DNA from: Marinagarivorans cellulosilyticus
Lineage (GTDB): Bacteria; Pseudomonadota; Gammaproteobacteria; Pseudomonadales; Cellvibrionaceae
Length of the DNA stretch: 64,000 nt
Reading direction: 5' to 3'
Assembly: GCF_021655555.1 (NCBI RefSeq)
Contig: NZ_AP023086.1
Location: 682,001 to 746,000 of the forward strand
Below the pieces are notes generated by a model, which did no database searches, had not been told where the DNA came from, and saw only the letters and a program-made list of their open reading frames with translations. Both the position numbers and the translations under genes were made by a program. Each line of letters starts with the position of its first letter. Positions within the stretch are counted from its first letter, which is position 1. Below are positions 54,548 through 63,900 of the stretch, one piece after another.

Positions 54548-55294
54548 CTAAATATATACTATGAGTTTCTCATTGAAATCCAGATTAGTGTATCCGGCAT
54601 ACCCCTTTGGATTGCATATGACGCGACATTTATCAATTTCATAATTGAGCGATCTATGTAGGTGACCGTGCAGCCATAATTCTGGCTTACATTCGCGAAT
54701 AAGAGACTCAAGGTTTGAGGCGTAAGCGGGTGTTGCGTCATCACCGAGAAAGTCTGCCGGAATGGATCTCGCACTTGGGCTGTGGTGGGTTATTACGACA
54801 TTGCGCTGCCCTCTCAGTGCTTCAAGCTTGTCGGAAAGCCACTTTCGGGATTGGTGATGAATAGTTGCAACATCAAGTGAGCGCAGCTTTCTGTATCCGG
54901 GGACGACCCTTATTTTCTTGAAGTCGTTCATGATCTCTTGGCATTTGATACCTGACGATTTGGCGTCGCCATAAAGCTCAAAATCAGTCCAAAGCGTACA
55001 GCCCAAGAAGTTAACTCCCTCAATGTTGACATGATCGTTTTCCAATAAGCGAACGTTCGTCCCCTTGCACAGTTCACGTATTGAATCGATGAGCTTCGGG
55101 TAAGCTTTCTTGTAGTATTCGTGGTTGCCTAAAACATAGAGTACCGGCTTGTCCGGTATGCTATCTAGAGCCCAATTAATACCGTGATATTTTGTGTGGA
55201 TATCACCGGCTAATACCACAACATCACAATCAGTACTTTTATAGTCGTAGCGCTCAAACTCAATATGGAGATCGCTAAGTAGTTGAATTTTCAT
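54548..55294 (-). CDS. calcineurin-like metallophosphoesterase
   Basis: 248 aa. All metal-binding motifs of the superfamily are in order: DLHIE (about 8-12), GDIH (about 31), GNHEYY (about 57), THHSP (about 168) and GHLH (about 210). Substrate unknown; could be a nucleotide, phosphodiester or protein phosphatase. Last gene of a three-phosphohydrolase unit; its start overlaps the HAD gene by 4 nt. Confidence 0.88.
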   Translation of the reverse strand: MKIQLLSDLHIEFERYDYKSTDCDVVVLAGDIHTKYHGINWALDSIPDKPVLYVLGNHEYYKKAYPKLIDSIRELCKGTNVRLLENDHVNIEGVNFLGCTLWTDFELYGDAKSSGIKCQEIMNDFKKIRVVPGYRKLRSLDVATIHHQSRKWLSDKLEALRGQRNVVITHHSPSARSIPADFLGDDATPAYASNLESLIRECKPELWLHGHLHRSLNYEIDKCRVICNPKGYAGYTNLDFNEKLIVYI

Positions 55295-55890
55295 AAGCTA
55301 TTTCTTTTGAGTGTTGAAGGCCTTTCTTCATTACGGACTAGGTGCAGCGCTTGCATTCCCGCATTACAAGGCCCTTGGACGTCGGCTAGTAATGTATCCC
55401 CGACGAATAAACAATTAGCTGCATCTACATTCATTTCTGTGGTAGCAAATTTATAGATGCTGGGCTCAGGCTTAATAAAGCCACATTCAAAACTTAAAAT
55501 CTTAGTAAATGAGTATCCCGCTAGGAGTTGTGAGATGGCTGCCCCATAAGGTTTTGCTAGGTTGGAGCAAATAGCTAACTGAATATTTTTGTTTTGCAGC
55601 GCATCCAGCGTTGGCTCCACATCGTCAAATAGTTCTAATGATTGCAATTCCATTTCGATATCATCGGTTAGCTTTTTAATTAAACTATTTGGGGCAGGGA
55701 TTTCCATGTGCGCTGCCAGCTGCCCGATTTCAGCATTCGTGGTCATAATGGTTCGTGCATCATTCGGTTGTGGCTTTCGCCCTTGCTCTCGAGCCCACTT
55801 GAGAAGCTGTCGGTAAGGATGACGCTGAATTCTGTAGCGTACTATAGTTCCAAAAAGATCAAAAATTACAGCTTTAGGCTTTATTTGCAT
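55291..55890 (-). CDS. HAD-superfamily hydrolase
   Basis: 199 aa. Motif I FDLFGTIV with the nucleophile Asp (the general acid position is Phe rather than Asp), motif II AICSN, motif III KPEPSIY and motif IV GDTLLADVQGPCNAG. The helical cap lies between I and II. The FDLFGT start is typical of HAD phosphatases of the L-2-haloacid/phosphoglycolate type. Middle gene; overlaps its neighbours by 10 nt and 4 nt. Confidence 0.85.
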   Translation of the reverse strand: MQIKPKAVIFDLFGTIVRYRIQRHPYRQLLKWAREQGRKPQPNDARTIMTTNAEIGQLAAHMEIPAPNSLIKKLTDDIEMELQSLELFDDVEPTLDALQNKNIQLAICSNLAKPYGAAISQLLAGYSFTKILSFECGFIKPEPSIYKFATTEMNVDAANCLFVGDTLLADVQGPCNAGMQALHLVRNEERPSTLKRNSL

Positions 55891-56405
55891 ATTGCAATTG
55901 CTCTGGCGATTTTAACGATATTCAAATTACCAAATTGGGCTTCAACATCAGCAATTAACAGATGAGTGAATTGCACATAGTCATTCCACTTAGTAGAGCT
56001 AAGGTGAGAGCCATCCAATAAGTTAGATGTCTTATCAAAAAGCTTAAGTAGGCGAACGGTTGCGGGGCGTGCAAATATGTGAGCCTTTTCATCTGTGAAG
56101 CTTGAAAATGTCATTGCCTTTATCAGGGTCCGAACGTCGTCGCTAACCCTTGGTGGCAATTCAGCATTGGTATCCTCTAGGGCATCATGCCACATCAGTG
56201 CCTGGTACCCGTTTAATCGTAAGGCCTCATCTAGCGCGGTCTCGGTCATGATTGTCATGGCGCACCAAATGGGATGGATGATGTAAGGCGTAGATTGATC
56301 ATGAAATCGCACGGAATCCGCCGGAGTTATCGAAGAATCGATGTGTGCATATTTCGTGAAAGCTACGCTGTCGACTATTTGTTGGGCTACCTTTCTTGTA
56401 TCCAT
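55881..56405 (-). CDS. HD-domain phosphohydrolase (SpoT/MazG-like HD)
   Basis: 174 aa. The HD signature appears as IIHPIWCAM ... ALMWHDALEDTNAELP, in the manner of the (p)ppGpp hydrolase domain of SpoT/RSH proteins, followed by a conserved-looking LKLFDKTSNLLDGSHLS. It lacks synthetase, TGS or ACT domains, so it is a single-domain hydrolase. Possible substrate: a nucleotide alarmone or dNTP, by family only. First of three overlapping phosphohydrolase genes. Confidence 0.75.
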   Translation of the reverse strand: MDTRKVAQQIVDSVAFTKYAHIDSSITPADSVRFHDQSTPYIIHPIWCAMTIMTETALDEALRLNGYQALMWHDALEDTNAELPPRVSDDVRTLIKAMTFSSFTDEKAHIFARPATVRLLKLFDKTSNLLDGSHLSSTKWNDYVQFTHLLIADVEAQFGNLNIVKIARAIAICK

Positions 56406-56467
56406 TGGGGCATTCGCAAGTTAGAAGTGGCAGTTGTATAATCAGTCATTTAAACCCAGCTATTGAT

Positions 56468-57244
56468 CTAAATTCTATCTAGTAGTAAACCGGCACAATT
56501 TGACTCGAACTGCCGGGGGCTTAAATTGAGGAAATACCTAGCAATGATTTGCGATAGTGATGAAAGCCGGTAAGTCGGCTGATTCCTAAACTGGGGAACC
56601 TTCCGCTCATCATTTAGGTAGCACTCATGAAATCCAAATACAATATCAAATAAAGTCTCTAGGCCATTATCATTGGGATCAACGCTAATTAACCGAAGAT
56701 CACTAGTCCCCATTTGAGTAATCGCTCGCCAGCACAGCATTTTTATTTCATTGAGAGGCCTCGCTAGAACCAAATCTTCAATAACTGTTGGTGGGCACCC
56801 TTTTGAGCTGATTTTGGCACCATTTTTCTTGACGAGATAACACATGGCTCTAACGCACTCGGCTACGAGAGCATCCAACACCCAAGCCTTCATCGCATTG
56901 CTATAACTCAAATGTGTTGCATCATTGCTAATGTCAGCAAGAAGTTTTCGCAAGACTAAATCATTGTTTTCCGTTAACAGTTTTACGACTTTCCCGCCGT
57001 CACGGTTTATCGCTACAAGCTCTTTTTTCTCTAGGGCATTCAAGGCTTTTAGCGTTAAAAATTCACTGCCAGTAAGATCGGACTTCAATACTGCGTCCAG
57101 CCGAAAAAAAGACTGAGGGCGATCTAAAGTCGTCAGTGTGGCTGCTAGACAGGTTTTTTCGCAGATAGTTAATTCGCTTAGCCCAGAGGCAGAGCCCGTC
57201 AGTGGATCTGCTGTGGGGTCTCGGTTCGATGTAGATTGAGTCAT
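56468..57244 (-). CDS. unrecognised protein with a winged-helix-like segment
   Basis: 258 aa from the ATG at 57244; the frame is open to 57376, with another ATG at 57337 that would overlap the divergent XRE gene. Residues about 25-90 (LTICEKTCLAATLTTLD then FFRLDAVLKSDLTGSEFLTLKALNALEKKELVAINRDGGKV) look like a winged-helix fold. The rest is helical with no known motif. It heads the HD-HAD-phosphoesterase unit with a 62-bp gap. Confidence 0.55.
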   Translation of the reverse strand: MTQSTSNRDPTADPLTGSASGLSELTICEKTCLAATLTTLDRPQSFFRLDAVLKSDLTGSEFLTLKALNALEKKELVAINRDGGKVVKLLTENNDLVLRKLLADISNDATHLSYSNAMKAWVLDALVAECVRAMCYLVKKNGAKISSKGCPPTVIEDLVLARPLNEIKMLCWRAITQMGTSDLRLISVDPNDNGLETLFDIVFGFHECYLNDERKVPQFRNQPTYRLSSLSQIIARYFLNLSPRQFESNCAGLLLDRI

Positions 57245-57374
57245 GGTAGCTATGGCCTCAGATATCGGTGCGAAAACATATATTAAAGGCAAAATACTCA
57301 AAAGGTAAGATATATCTGGTGTTTTTGTTGGCTTCATGGGCACATCATTAGCGGCCATGAAAAAAAGATACCCC

Positions 57375-57638
57375 ATGGCGAGTCATGCTCCGACGAAAGA
57401 TGACATTCGTCTAAAAACCGCCGAAGCCTGCAAGAATGTGGGAATATTCATCCGTTCAGAGCGGAAAAAGAGAGGTATTACTCAAGAAAAGCTTGCCGAG
57501 TTTGCAGGTATTTCGGAAAAGTACCTATCGTCGATCGAAAACGGAAAAGAAGGGAATATTTCTCTTGGATACTTAGTGGCAGTGGGCTTGGTATTGGAAA
57601 TCGAACTGAACGATTGGTTTCGGCAAGACGAGCCCTAA
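57375..57638 (+). CDS. XRE-family helix-turn-helix regulator
   Basis: 87 aa from the ATG at 57375; ATGs at 57336 and 57357 are alternatives, none with a clear ribosome-binding site. HTH_XRE: FIRSERKKRGITQEKLAEFAGISEKYLSSIENG. Divergent from the unrecognised gene at 56468 with promoters in the 130 bp between. A likely repressor of the phosphohydrolase unit. Confidence 0.8.
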   Translation: MASHAPTKDDIRLKTAEACKNVGIFIRSERKKRGITQEKLAEFAGISEKYLSSIENGKEGNISLGYLVAVGLVLEIELNDWFRQDEP

Positions 57639-57736
57639 TGGCTGTTGGCAATCAGGTTCATCACTCCCTGCTTAACGCACCACTTCATTCGCATTTTATT
57701 TATCCTATGAATTCAGACTCAATCTATCAATTTAAG

Positions 57737-57742
57737 ATTGGT
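57737..57742. repeat. left copy of the 6-bp target site duplication of IS21
   Basis: ATTGGT immediately before the left end; the same six bases follow the right end at 60170-60175. Confidence 0.9.
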
Positions 57743-57791
57743 TGTTCGGCGTCAACTATCTTGGCCGGTCGGCGACAATTATGATGGCCGG

Positions 57792-58556
57792 TTAGGCATG
57801 TTGTGATTTACGGGTTGTTCGCTGTTTTAATTGTTCTCGTTTTCTATAGCTTTCTCCTTCTAGTTCGATAATTGTCGCGTGGTGTATTAGCCTGTCGATG
57901 GCGGCTACCGTCATCATGCTATCGGGGAAAATGTTGTCCCATGAGCCAAACGGTTGGTTGGCGGTGATGATCAAGCTGCCGCTTTCGTATCGATGGGCGA
58001 TAAATTCAAACAGTACCTGTGTTTCGGCATCGGTTTTTTTCACGTAACCAATATCATCGATGACGATGACACGGTATTTATCCAGTCGTGTCATGGCTGC
58101 CATCAAGTCTAAGTCGCGCTTGGCCTGTTGCAGTAGTTGCACCAACGCGATGGCGGGAAACAATTTACAGCGCACGCCTTGCTCAATGAGTTGGTAGGTT
58201 AGAGCGCTGGCGATATGGGTTTTGCCGGTGCCGCTCGGGCCGATGAGTAGCACATTGTCGGCATGCTCAACCCAAGTGGTATCTTGCTTGAGCCGAGCCA
58301 GTTGCGCTTTTATTTCTCGGCTTAATTTCTCGTCATTAAACTCAGTAAAGGTTTTACCACCCGCGAGCTGCGCTTCACGTATCCATTTTTGAGTGCGCCG
58401 TTGATAGCGATCTGAGATTTCATACTCACACAATGCCGCTAAGTATTCCGTGTGTGACCAGCCTTTTTCGGTCGCGGTTTGCCAAAGTGATTGGTAATGT
58501 CGCACGAACGCTGGCAGGCGTAATTCTTTGAGCAATAAGGCGGTTGAGTCGTTCAA
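57792..58556 (-). CDS. istB: IS21-family helper ATPase IstB
   Basis: 254 aa AAA+ ATPase similar to DnaC. Walker A GPSGTGKTH (about 108) and Walker B VIVIDDIGYV. It selects the target and activates the transposase. It overlaps istA by 4 nt. The full length is intact. Confidence 0.95.
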   Translation of the reverse strand: MNDSTALLLKELRLPAFVRHYQSLWQTATEKGWSHTEYLAALCEYEISDRYQRRTQKWIREAQLAGGKTFTEFNDEKLSREIKAQLARLKQDTTWVEHADNVLLIGPSGTGKTHIASALTYQLIEQGVRCKLFPAIALVQLLQQAKRDLDLMAAMTRLDKYRVIVIDDIGYVKKTDAETQVLFEFIAHRYESGSLIITANQPFGSWDNIFPDSMMTVAAIDRLIHHATIIELEGESYRKREQLKQRTTRKSQHA

Positions 58557-60088
58557 AAGGGTGCCTCCTGTGCTCGGGTTTTCTGCTCGTTCAAGGATGA
58601 CAAGAGTGCGTCGTAGCTTTGCAGGTCATGCTGTTTGGCTTGCAGTTCGGGAACCGCCTGGGAGGGGCGGTAGAAGCGATCTTGAAGGGTTTTAATTGAC
58701 GCGAACTGGCCGAGTTTGGCCTCTGACAGCAGCTCTTCCCCCAGTTGTTTCTCGGCGTCATATTCACAGGCAAGGCGTAGGACAGTCACCATCCATTTAC
58801 AGGCTTCACGGCTCTCCAGTGCTTCGTCCGCGTATTGCCAGAGTTGTTTGTAATTGTCGTCGGGCAATATGTCATCGCGAATCTGAGAGTAGCGGAAGGC
58901 TTGGGGTTTGGCCGCTAATGAGTGGATGAGGTGCTTGTAATCAATGCGTTTGGCGCGCGCATCTTTGTGACCAGGGTAAACGCGCGTCAATGTGATCGCG
59001 CACTGCTGCCCCACATAGATAGCGAGCTTGTCATGATAAAGCCGAACCTGAACACGCTCCCCAATTAATCGTGACGGCACGCTATAAACCACGCGGCGCA
59101 CTTCAATGGTTGATGAGCGAGTCACTTTTAGGCTCAGCGTTTGGTAGTTGGCGGTTTGCTGCTTGGGCAAGCCTTGCAAGGTTGGCTTTTCTTCTTGAAA
59201 ACGACTGTGTGAGCGGCGATTCAAGCGCTCACATAGTTTATCGATAAAGCGTTGATAAGACTCAATGTTATCGAAGTCGTGACTGCCACGCAGTTTTAGC
59301 TGCTGTGAAATGCGACGTTTTAGCGAGCCGTTTGCGCATTCAACAATGCCATTTTCATGGGACTCCCCCACATTATTGCGCGTTGGCGTCATGTTGTAAT
59401 GCGCGCACAAATCATCATAGGCACCCGTCCACTGGTTTTGTTGATTGTTGCGGGCCGCGCTTAAACTATCCGTGCGATGCTCAATGGGACAGCCACCTGC
59501 TTGCTGTAGAGCGCGCTGCAAACCCGTGGATAAAGCCGCAAAACTTTCACCACCTTGTATAACGGTCACTGACCGCCAACCACTGTAGGCTAAGCGAAAT
59601 TGGTAGAGCAAGTGTTTAAAGGGCTCCCCAGCAATCGTGATCGCACTGTCGGGGTGAGTAAAATCCGAAAAGCCTTGCCGACCGGCTTCGGCTTGTTGGC
59701 GAAATATGACTGTCTTGTCCGGCCCATGTAGTGCTTTCCATTGTTTAACGCGGCGCTGCAATGTACGCAGTACGCGCTGATCATAATGGGTTGGGTAATG
59801 CTCTTCGAGATATTCAAGGAGCGTGGTGCCCGTTAGCGCCGGCTCAGCCCGCAGTAACGGCTCCAGCTCAGTTTCCCAAACGGCTTCCAATGGATCTTCT
59901 CGGGTTCGCCAATCCCTGTCGTTTTTGGGGCGCGGTGTTGTTGAAGCGCTCTCGATTCTTCGTCCGCTGCGCGCCGAAATACCGGCTTTGGCCGCGGCCG
60001 CTTCTTGGTTTGTACCTTGTTGACGATGCTGCATATACAGCTCCTCTTGTCGGTGGGTGATGTGTTGACCTGGCACCTTGCTCTCCAC
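58553..60088 (-). CDS. istA: IS21-family transposase IstA
   Basis: 511 aa DDE transposase. An N-terminal helix-turn-helix (QEAAAAKAGISARSGRRIE) is followed by the RNase H-like catalytic core with FSDFTHPDSA (Asp), TDSLSAARN (Asp) and VGESHENGIVECANG (Glu). An N-terminal extension before the HTH is short. Intact, so the element could still be active. Confidence 0.95.
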   Translation of the reverse strand: MESKVPGQHITHRQEELYMQHRQQGTNQEAAAAKAGISARSGRRIESASTTPRPKNDRDWRTREDPLEAVWETELEPLLRAEPALTGTTLLEYLEEHYPTHYDQRVLRTLQRRVKQWKALHGPDKTVIFRQQAEAGRQGFSDFTHPDSAITIAGEPFKHLLYQFRLAYSGWRSVTVIQGGESFAALSTGLQRALQQAGGCPIEHRTDSLSAARNNQQNQWTGAYDDLCAHYNMTPTRNNVGESHENGIVECANGSLKRRISQQLKLRGSHDFDNIESYQRFIDKLCERLNRRSHSRFQEEKPTLQGLPKQQTANYQTLSLKVTRSSTIEVRRVVYSVPSRLIGERVQVRLYHDKLAIYVGQQCAITLTRVYPGHKDARAKRIDYKHLIHSLAAKPQAFRYSQIRDDILPDDNYKQLWQYADEALESREACKWMVTVLRLACEYDAEKQLGEELLSEAKLGQFASIKTLQDRFYRPSQAVPELQAKQHDLQSYDALLSSLNEQKTRAQEAPF

Positions 60089-60373
60089 ATTGGAAACAAG
60101 ACACCGATTGTCACACCCAACCGGCCAAGATAGTTGTCGTCAACCGGCCATCCTAATTGTCGCCGAACAATTGGTCGAAAAACTGGATATCCAGCTAAAT
60201 TCAGGCTGGCGCCAAGGCGAACACAAACCCTTATAGTCTAGTCGAAATCTCTACAGCCAATAGGTTCAATGTCTATGATTATCTAAGGCATGTTATTGTA
60301 GGGCTGCCCAACAAACTGCATTTGATCGGTTATATGATTTCCGCAAAAAGTAAACCTGCCTTTCTTGCGCTCG

Positions 60374-60967
60374 CTATCGTTTCGATGTATTGAGCCACTC
60401 GAAAAAGCTTGGCGGGAAGTCATTTTCAGTAGCAATGATTCCTACTCCATGAGGATCGACTAGCTCCTTAGAATCGATATCAAGATATGCCCCCTCTATT
60501 TGGTCCACCACTTTATTAAACAAATGGAACCAGGACGCGTGACAAGAGGCCAGCAGTTTCTGGTCGTGGTTATGCACCATCACACCCTTTAACTTACCCT
60601 CTATTTGGGATCGATCTTTCAATATGGAAGCGATTTCTTCCTTTATTCGCCTGTTCTCGATAGACAATTCCCTGCAGGCTAGCTCGACCCGAAGCTGCTC
60701 CGCCTTGCCATCATTAAGAGGGTTTTTCTGGTTAAAGTGTTTCAGTAGCGCTGCCCTGTACAGCGGGTTCCTTAGAATTGTACTTTTGTTCACACTGCGC
60801 CCACCAGTGTCGGATTCAGAGAGCTGCTTAGCAATATACTTCGCGAGCGAGGTAAGGTTAGAAAACTTCATACCGCTAAGGCTAACATCAACTAGTATGT
60901 TAGATATAGCATCCAACCTAAGTCGTACCCGTTCTTCCCAGTGATCACGCAGCGCCTTATCTTTCAT
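60374..60967 (-). CDS. small coiled-coil protein, GmtX/TnpC-like
   Basis: 197 aa. The N terminus resembles TnpC/GmtX: a region FSNLTSLAKYIAKQLSE then NKSTILRNPLYRAALLKHF (a helix-turn-helix-like pair), followed by a coiled coil (about 90-125, LRVELACRELSIENRRIKEEI). It overlaps the recombinase stop by 11 nt. In gamma-mobile-trio islands a small gmtX follows gmtZ. The name is by layout and resemblance. Confidence 0.6.
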   Translation of the reverse strand: MKDKALRDHWEERVRLRLDAISNILVDVSLSGMKFSNLTSLAKYIAKQLSESDTGGRSVNKSTILRNPLYRAALLKHFNQKNPLNDGKAEQLRVELACRELSIENRRIKEEIASILKDRSQIEGKLKGVMVHNHDQKLLASCHASWFHLFNKVVDQIEGAYLDIDSKELVDPHGVGIIATENDFPPSFFEWLNTSKR

Positions 60968-63900
60968 TCAGCCCCTCCAGAGATACTAACTCTCCGACCC
61001 GAATTTGCTTCCACGGATTGCCAGACTGTTCCAATGTTTTAACGGCCTCTTCCAAGGATATTCCATTAAGCTTTGCGACTTTGGCTATCAACTGCGCAGC
61101 AACTTCTACTGGGTCGCTATCGATCTTATCTAGAATTTCAGGGGTTATATTGCTAATAACCTTTCGTGCCAACCTTTTTGCTCTGAGCTGTAGCGTCTCG
61201 CTCTGAAGCGTCTGAACTCCCGAAGTCTCGAGCATCCTTAGGAGGATTTCAATTTCTGGATTGAGATTATGGGGGCTGACATATCGAGCAACTCTTCTAA
61301 GGTGTGCTTCACCTGTTTCTCCAAGGAGAATTTGATCATGGCTCATGCCTCGCATTGTTTCGTGTCTTAACAGCCATGCGGAGAACTCCGCCACCAGACA
61401 CATGCGTTTGGCAAAAAAGTTTTTCCGCTCACCAGAGGTTAACGCTTCTTTCTCAAGAGTCTTAGATAAGTCACATATTTGATCACCAAGAAGCTTGATA
61501 GTAGCTGCAATGGCAGGTGCATCACTTGCGACTGATATGGCCGCAGGACAGGCACCACACAACTTCTGATCATCTAGCATGCGGCGGATGTCGGTAGGGC
61601 AGTCATTGTCATATGGGCAGATGTGTGTTCTATTAATTGCGATTTTATCAGCCGGAGCTCGACTATACGCATCTTCAATGCTGAAGCCCTCTGCCGGCGC
61701 TGCAGAAATACGGAAGTACTCTTGGGTGATGCCACAATCCTTGATATGCGCAATAACCTCTTTATCGTCCCGTGTAAACGTATTGATTGGGATTGGTATC
61801 GGAAAGCCAGATTCTTTCGCTAAGCGAACGCCGTCTTCAAAATCATCGGGGGTATTCTCTGCGTAATATCCAACTACTGATGCTGCTTGCCCAGTGAATA
61901 GCTTACCTATCATCTCGTGAGAAACGAAGTTGCTATAGTAGCTGTCAAGTGTTTTCCTAAAACTATGCAAAGTGATAGACGAGCGATATTCGAAAAAGGT
62001 CACTGGGCGTGGGCAAATATCCAGATCCTTTTTCATATCAGCCTTTTCGACTACATATGAATTTACTTTAGATGTAGCCCTCAGCGCTTTGAGCTCCTCA
62101 TACTCTTCAAAAGTCATCCCCGAAATTTTTGGATAAATATAGGAGTTAAGTCTGACCCCGCAACGATCAAATAATCGTTCAAAATTTGCCAATATGTAGG
62201 TCAGCATTGTAGATAATTCAAGGCCGGCGCTGGCTTCGGAGAAGGCAGTGCTATATCGAAACAGCGGACACACGCTTGGCCACTTGCTATTGGCATTATT
62301 CTGGTAGTTAACCTTAGCGGACGCAATTTCATCCCCTAAAACCTTACATCGGATATTTTTAAGCCGGTCTAAAATACGCATAACTTTCATTGGAATATGA
62401 CTTTGATACGGCCTAAGTTGGGTTTTGTCTGTGTTTATATTTAATGGGACAAGGCGCTCGTTAGAGTTCGGAATTTCACTGGCTGCATTGTAGCTTCTCA
62501 CATCTAGCCAGAATGCGTTGCTGAACCTAATCCCGCAGTAACTAAGCAGGGTGACAATCGCAGAAAAAACGTGGACCTTACTCGCGCTGATCGTAAGATC
62601 ATCAAGGGGAGAGGAGGAAAATGAGATCTTTTTGTCCCCGAATGGAAAAGACTGCGCATCCAGAATTTTCTGCATCCGCTCCCTCCAAGCCAGCTGATCT
62701 ATATCGTTACAATCCACGTCTTCCATTACCTGAATGCAAGCGTCTGAAAACCTAATAGAGTATTCTTTAAAGAGAACCCAGTACTGATAGTCTAGCTTGT
62801 TTTTTTTTGAAACTTGATATCTTTCTCCGGGTATTGGCCTCCACGCAGCCAAAGGGTTGTCTCTTTTACGACTATCTCCTCCTATGTGATAAGCATGCTC
62901 AAACATGTTGAATATGGTTTTATAATTATCTCGAATAGAGTTGTTTCGCCGGCCTTCATTATCATCAGCTGACGCCGATCGAACTTCCGAAATGAATTCA
63001 GGTAGTGTGCAAGGCAAAATATTGCTTGGGTCGTTTTTCGAAACGAAAAAGCCGCTACGACGAACGAAGATATTTGGATTGAAATCTTCAACCTCTGATG
63101 GAATTTTTAGACCTTGATTAATTTTTCGTTTAAACCACGGCAGGTACGAAAACATATAAACATTAAATATTGCTAGCCGACGAAGGGTACTTTTCGTCGT
63201 ATATTTCTCAAACTGCTGGTACTCCAAATAATCCCGCTCCAGCGAAATCCAATATTTATTTTCCTTTGTTACGCGTATTTTATTTGGCTTGAACCCGGAA
63301 ATTAACGTAAGGCTAATGGAATAATCTCCGATAGTTAGCGCCGACACGGGCTCAGAAATATACTGGGCATAGCCTTCCAATGCACAATTAGCTGCCAACT
63401 TGAGCTTACCGTACAGTTCGTTTTCCAAGTACCGAGGAAGAGCCTTAGTTTTTCGTACCTGCACCCTTTTCCCGATTACTGACCCTCCAGCTGTTCTTGC
63501 CGACGAATTCGCTCCTGACAAACCTAGATGCTCACTTAAGGCTTTAAGCTGAGGGTGATAAACCCTACTTACAGAACTAATCGAGAATTCACGCTCGTAG
63601 AGTTTAGCGAACCTCTCTCGGAGGGTGGGATCGGCGGCCGTTACGGCGGACAAAATATTGAGGATTGGCTGTAATGATCGAGAGTGCCCCGTTTTGGTGT
63701 TAATTCCTTTAAGCAAGTTAGCTAGTCGCGGTAAATCTATCGTTTTTAAACCGTTAAACGCAAAATGATGCCTAACTACTGCCAATGCATTTGAATATGA
63801 CTTGCTTCTTCCTTCGTTATTCTCGAGCCAAATAATCGTGGCTTTCGCAAGCTCATGATCAGCAAACTCCCCAAAGAGCTTTAGCCTGTCCACGCTAGTT

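Larger units (their letters stand above)
57743..60169. mobile_element. complete IS21-family insertion sequence
   Basis: 2427 bp bounded by TGTTCGGCG and its complement, with multiple internal repeats of a TCAACTATCTTGGCCGG / GGCGACAATTATGATGGCCGG type near both ends, as expected of IS21 transposase sites. It carries istA and istB in the standard overlapping order and is flanked by a 6-bp direct duplication, so it inserted after the island backbone was built. Confidence 0.92.
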
